A stretch of DNA of 64,000 bases from Cordylochernes scorpioides (taxonomy: Eukaryota > Arthropoda > Arachnida > Pseudoscorpiones > Chernetidae), in the NCBI GenBank assembly GCA_030710605.1, contig CP092870.1, positions 51,535,921 through 51,599,920 of the forward strand. Direction: 5' to 3'. Position 1 is the stretch's first letter. Each line of letters starts with the position of its first letter. Under the pieces are notes generated by a model that worked only from the letters and a program-made list of their open reading frames with translations, was not told the origin of the DNA and did no database searches. The position numbers and the translations under genes were made by a program. Below are positions 61,752-64,000 of the stretch, piece after piece.

Positions 61752-61842
61752 TATTTTAATATTCTGTGGTTTAAATTATTTTTGCTTTTTTAATTTTTAA
61801 GAAATAAGATAATTCACCTTATTTATTGATTCCCCCCTTGTA

Positions 61843-61967
61843 ATTTTTCTTGGTTAAGGTGTGACAAAAAAACTCTTCCAGATTTAACTCTCTGTCCAGT
61901 TCAAATTTCATCGAGATTAGTTACATATTGAGTGCGTGCATAGCCGACAAACATACGAGTATATATA
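61843..61967. repeat. interspersed repeat, right part
   Basis: Continuation of the repeat interrupted by mariner element 3: 'tttttcttggttaaggtgtgac' matches 59256-59280. Ends in 'gacaaacatacgagtatata'. Confidence 0.55.
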
Positions 61968-62196
61968 TGTTCCCGGCTCCGCTCGATTTTTACCCGAGTA
62001 GAAGTTTGCCTAACACACATTTGTTGAAACGATTCTAGCAAACATCCAATCCCTACTGAATCTATACTTGTCTATACTCTCGATAATTTGGAAATTTTTC
62101 CGGTCCCTAGAAAAATGCTCGATAAGTTTTAAAAAATCAGTATTAATTGGTCCACTCGGTGATTTGAAGTTGAAGGAATATTATCTTGCCACAAAC
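61968..62196 (-). mobile_element. Helitron remnant, helicase-tail family
   Basis: 'cccggctccgctcg' and 'acccgagtagaagtttgcct' match the inverse of the 3' end at 4610-4640, and 'ggtccctagaaaaatgctcg', 'cagtattaattggt' match 47518-47570. CTAG and the outer end are lost, and the right side is cut by the LINE. Confidence 0.65.
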
Positions 62197-64000
62197 GAAG
62201 ATTTGTAAATAACTACACCTGGTCCAACGGATCCCTGCGCTCTTCCATAGACGTTACCCTAGCATCCAGCTCGCTAGCCATTCACGCCACTAGATCATGT
62301 CTCCAGGAGATGGCTTTCTCTGATCATCTGCCAATCCTTACAAATTTCGATGACATCATTTCCACAGAGTCTATTTGCTCTTGGGTTGAGACTTCATGTC
62401 TGGAAGAGACCTTCACTGCCTTCATTGGGTCCAGCCTCCACCATGTCACATCGCGTCTCCAGACCGCATTCACTCCAGGCGACATTGATGAGGTGGTTAC
62501 TCTCCTCACTACCTGTCTTCAGGAGGCCTGCAATGTCTCCATGAGAAAGAAATCAAAATCTCCAAGGCCTTCAAGACCATGGTAGAACAAGGAGCTTTCA
62601 AAACTCCGCAATTTAGTTGTTGCTTTACGACGTTGCTATCAAAGCACCCCCTTTTATATCAGGAGCTTCTTTAAAGGTCTTTATAGAGCCTTCCACAACA
62701 AACTCAAGGCGGCTATAAGGCGAGAAAAGCATCTCTCCTGGATAACACTGTGCCAAGAGGTCTCCTCGGCCGCATGGAGCTCCACCCACCGATATATCTC
62801 CAAAGGCCGAAGAGGTTCTTTTGGGCCACCTCTGCTCAAACACAACGACGGCACTCCACTCACCCCAGAGGAAACCTGCCATGAAGTACTTCAGCACTAT
62901 TTTCCAACAGACTGGACAGCGCCAACCCCATCAATTGATTGGCTCCAATCCTACAACCAAGAACCAGCCTTTACAGTGTCTGAAGTCCTTCGCGCGATCC
63001 GTCGATGCGGTCGGAGGAAATCCCCTGGTCCCGACAGGCTAGGTATCGGATGCTTTCTTCTTGGTGGGTCAACGCTGCATAAAACACTGTCACAAATTTT
63101 CACCAAATGCTTACGTCTCGGACACTTCCCAACACCCTGGAAATCCGGTCGGTTAGTTCTCATACCCAAACAAAACTCTTCTTCCTCCAACCAACTGGAG
63201 AAATACCGTCCCATCACGCTGCTCAATACCTGGGCCAAAGTCCTTGAACGGTGTATACTGGCGCGCCTGCAATGGATAGCGGATTACCAAGGCTGGTTCT
63301 CACCCCAGCAGTTTGGCTTCCTTCCAGGGCGCTCAGCTGAAATGGCGCTTGATTCCATTAACAACAACATCAGTGAAGGCCGGCAGCACTGGAGGAAGAC
63401 CTTGGCTATTGGTCTGGACATCAGCCATGCCTTCGACACCGTTTAAAGACACACCATCATTCAAGGCCTCCGCGGCCTTAACTGCCCAGAAGAGTTGATT
63501 CAACTGTCCGCGAGCTTCCTCCGAGGAAGGCAGGTAATTTACAACGCTTGCAACGCCACCCTAACCTCTACTACTCTACTTGGGGTCCCCCAAGATGCAG
63601 CACTGAGCCCCTTCTACTTCAACATAGTGGCTAGAAAAATCCATCTCCTTCCAAGGCCAAACAACAGTGAAATCATCAGTTTCGCAGACGATTTCACGGT
63701 ACTGATTCACTTCCTTCGCAGATTCCCAACACAAGAGATCAATCAATTCCTAAAACAGATCTTTCACTGGGGCAAGACTCAGGGGCTAACATTCAACCCA
63801 AGGAAAACCCAAGCCTGCCTCTTCCATTGGAAAGCCAAGCGTCCAGGCTATCACGGTATACATTTCCAAAACCAACCTATTCTAATTGATAACACTATAA
63901 AAATCCTCGGTGTTACCTTTGATTCCAAAAGAAACTTCGTAGGTCACCTGGACAACATCCTCAAGAGGTGCAGGTGGATTCTCCCTCGACTAACAAGCAC
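62197..64000 (+). pseudogene. R1-like LINE, endonuclease end and RT (runs off the window)
   Basis: One frame (0 mod 3) for most of its length. Endonuclease end: RRFVNNYTWSNGSLRSSIDV, EMAFSDHLPILTNFDD. Linker with a stop TAG at 62583 where WW is expected (PW-stop-NKEL). RT: RRCGRRKSPGPDRLGIGCFL, WKSGRLVLIPKQNSSSSNQL, EKYRPITLLNTWAKVLERCI, QQFGFLPGRSAEMALDSI, AIGLDISHAFDTV (catalytic D) followed by a stop TAA at 63444, GVPQDAALSPFYFN (PQG changed to PQD), ISFADDFTVLIHF (FADD), KILGVTFDSKRNF. Two stops and a changed PQG make it inactive. 5' truncated against the Helitron. Confidence 0.88.

Larger units (their letters stand above)
60167..61840 (-). mobile_element. mariner element 3, internally deleted
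   Basis: Terminal repeats CAAGGTGGGATCAATAAATA at the left and CAAGGGGGGAATCAATAAAT at the right (inverted), both followed by AAGGTGAATTAT; TA at 60165-60166 and 61841-61842. It holds a deleted transposase (60244-60941) and a Helitron (61016-61751). Without the Helitron it is about 940 bp. Confidence 0.88.

Overview
The window looks like intergenic, transposon-saturated DNA from a metazoan, most likely an arthropod (possibly a chelicerate). The grounds are the AT-rich background, arthropod-type Jockey/R1-like LINEs, mariner and Tc1 elements, a Penelope-like element with GIY-YIG endonuclease, Helitrons, and eukaryotic tRNA and U2 snRNA sequences. No prokaryotic gene organisation is visible. 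The species cannot be fixed from sequence alone. Only one short ORF, a TOPORS-like RING-finger ORF at 48.4 kb, looks like something other than a mobile element, and even it may be a retrocopy. Almost every element is broken by stops, frameshifts, truncation or nested insertion.

Layout, 0-19.3 kb: decayed Helitron helicase and Gypsy gag; a Penelope-type segment with a decayed hammerhead ribozyme; then a Jockey-like LINE (2.13-15.24 kb) split by a Copia element (2767-9110, target duplication GAAGT), which itself carries a Helitron (about 3748-4658). The same LINE is split again by a second, internally deleted LINE (11860-14972, 15-bp target duplication). A third LINE lies on the minus strand (15.26-19.29 kb) and is split by a mariner (16476-17798). 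19.3-29 kb: a Tc1/mariner-superfamily remnant, a Penelope-like RT, a nearly intact Tc1 element (22597-24015), an internally deleted copy of a dispersed arthropod protein family, a 39-bp satellite (25.8-27.2 kb), a Copia gag relic and a LINE 3' end.

29-35 kb: two related R1-like LINE copies in tandem on the minus strand, then a foldback MITE. 35.3-47.4 kb: a 792-bp LTR pair encloses about 10.5 kb. Its internal sequence is noncoding and was entered at a CTCTTTGARCAC target by a composite of a Penelope-type segment with a recognisable hammerhead core, a LINE ORF1, a palindrome, and a Gypsy element (40790-45878) inserted in the palindrome arm. 47.4-56 kb: a short Helitron, the TOPORS-like ORF, Helitron protein fragments, a LINE inserted in the Helitron, and a mariner (54211-55538).

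56-62.2 kb is a Helitron-rich zone in which tRNA sequences sit inside Helitrons: an intact-looking tRNA-Gly(GCC) at 57328, a tRNA-Thr-like sequence at 61229, a decayed tRNA-Gly copy at 59653, with a tRNA-Phe-like sequence and a U2 snRNA fragment nearby. An R1-like LINE with two stops runs off the right edge (62197-64000). The features do not form a pathway; their relations are those of successive insertions, and many junctions can be read to the base. The most unusual points are the tRNA-bearing Helitrons, the hammerhead motifs, the Gypsy element whose gag start lies in the LTR, and the short Helitrons that still carry the tail of the helicase gene.
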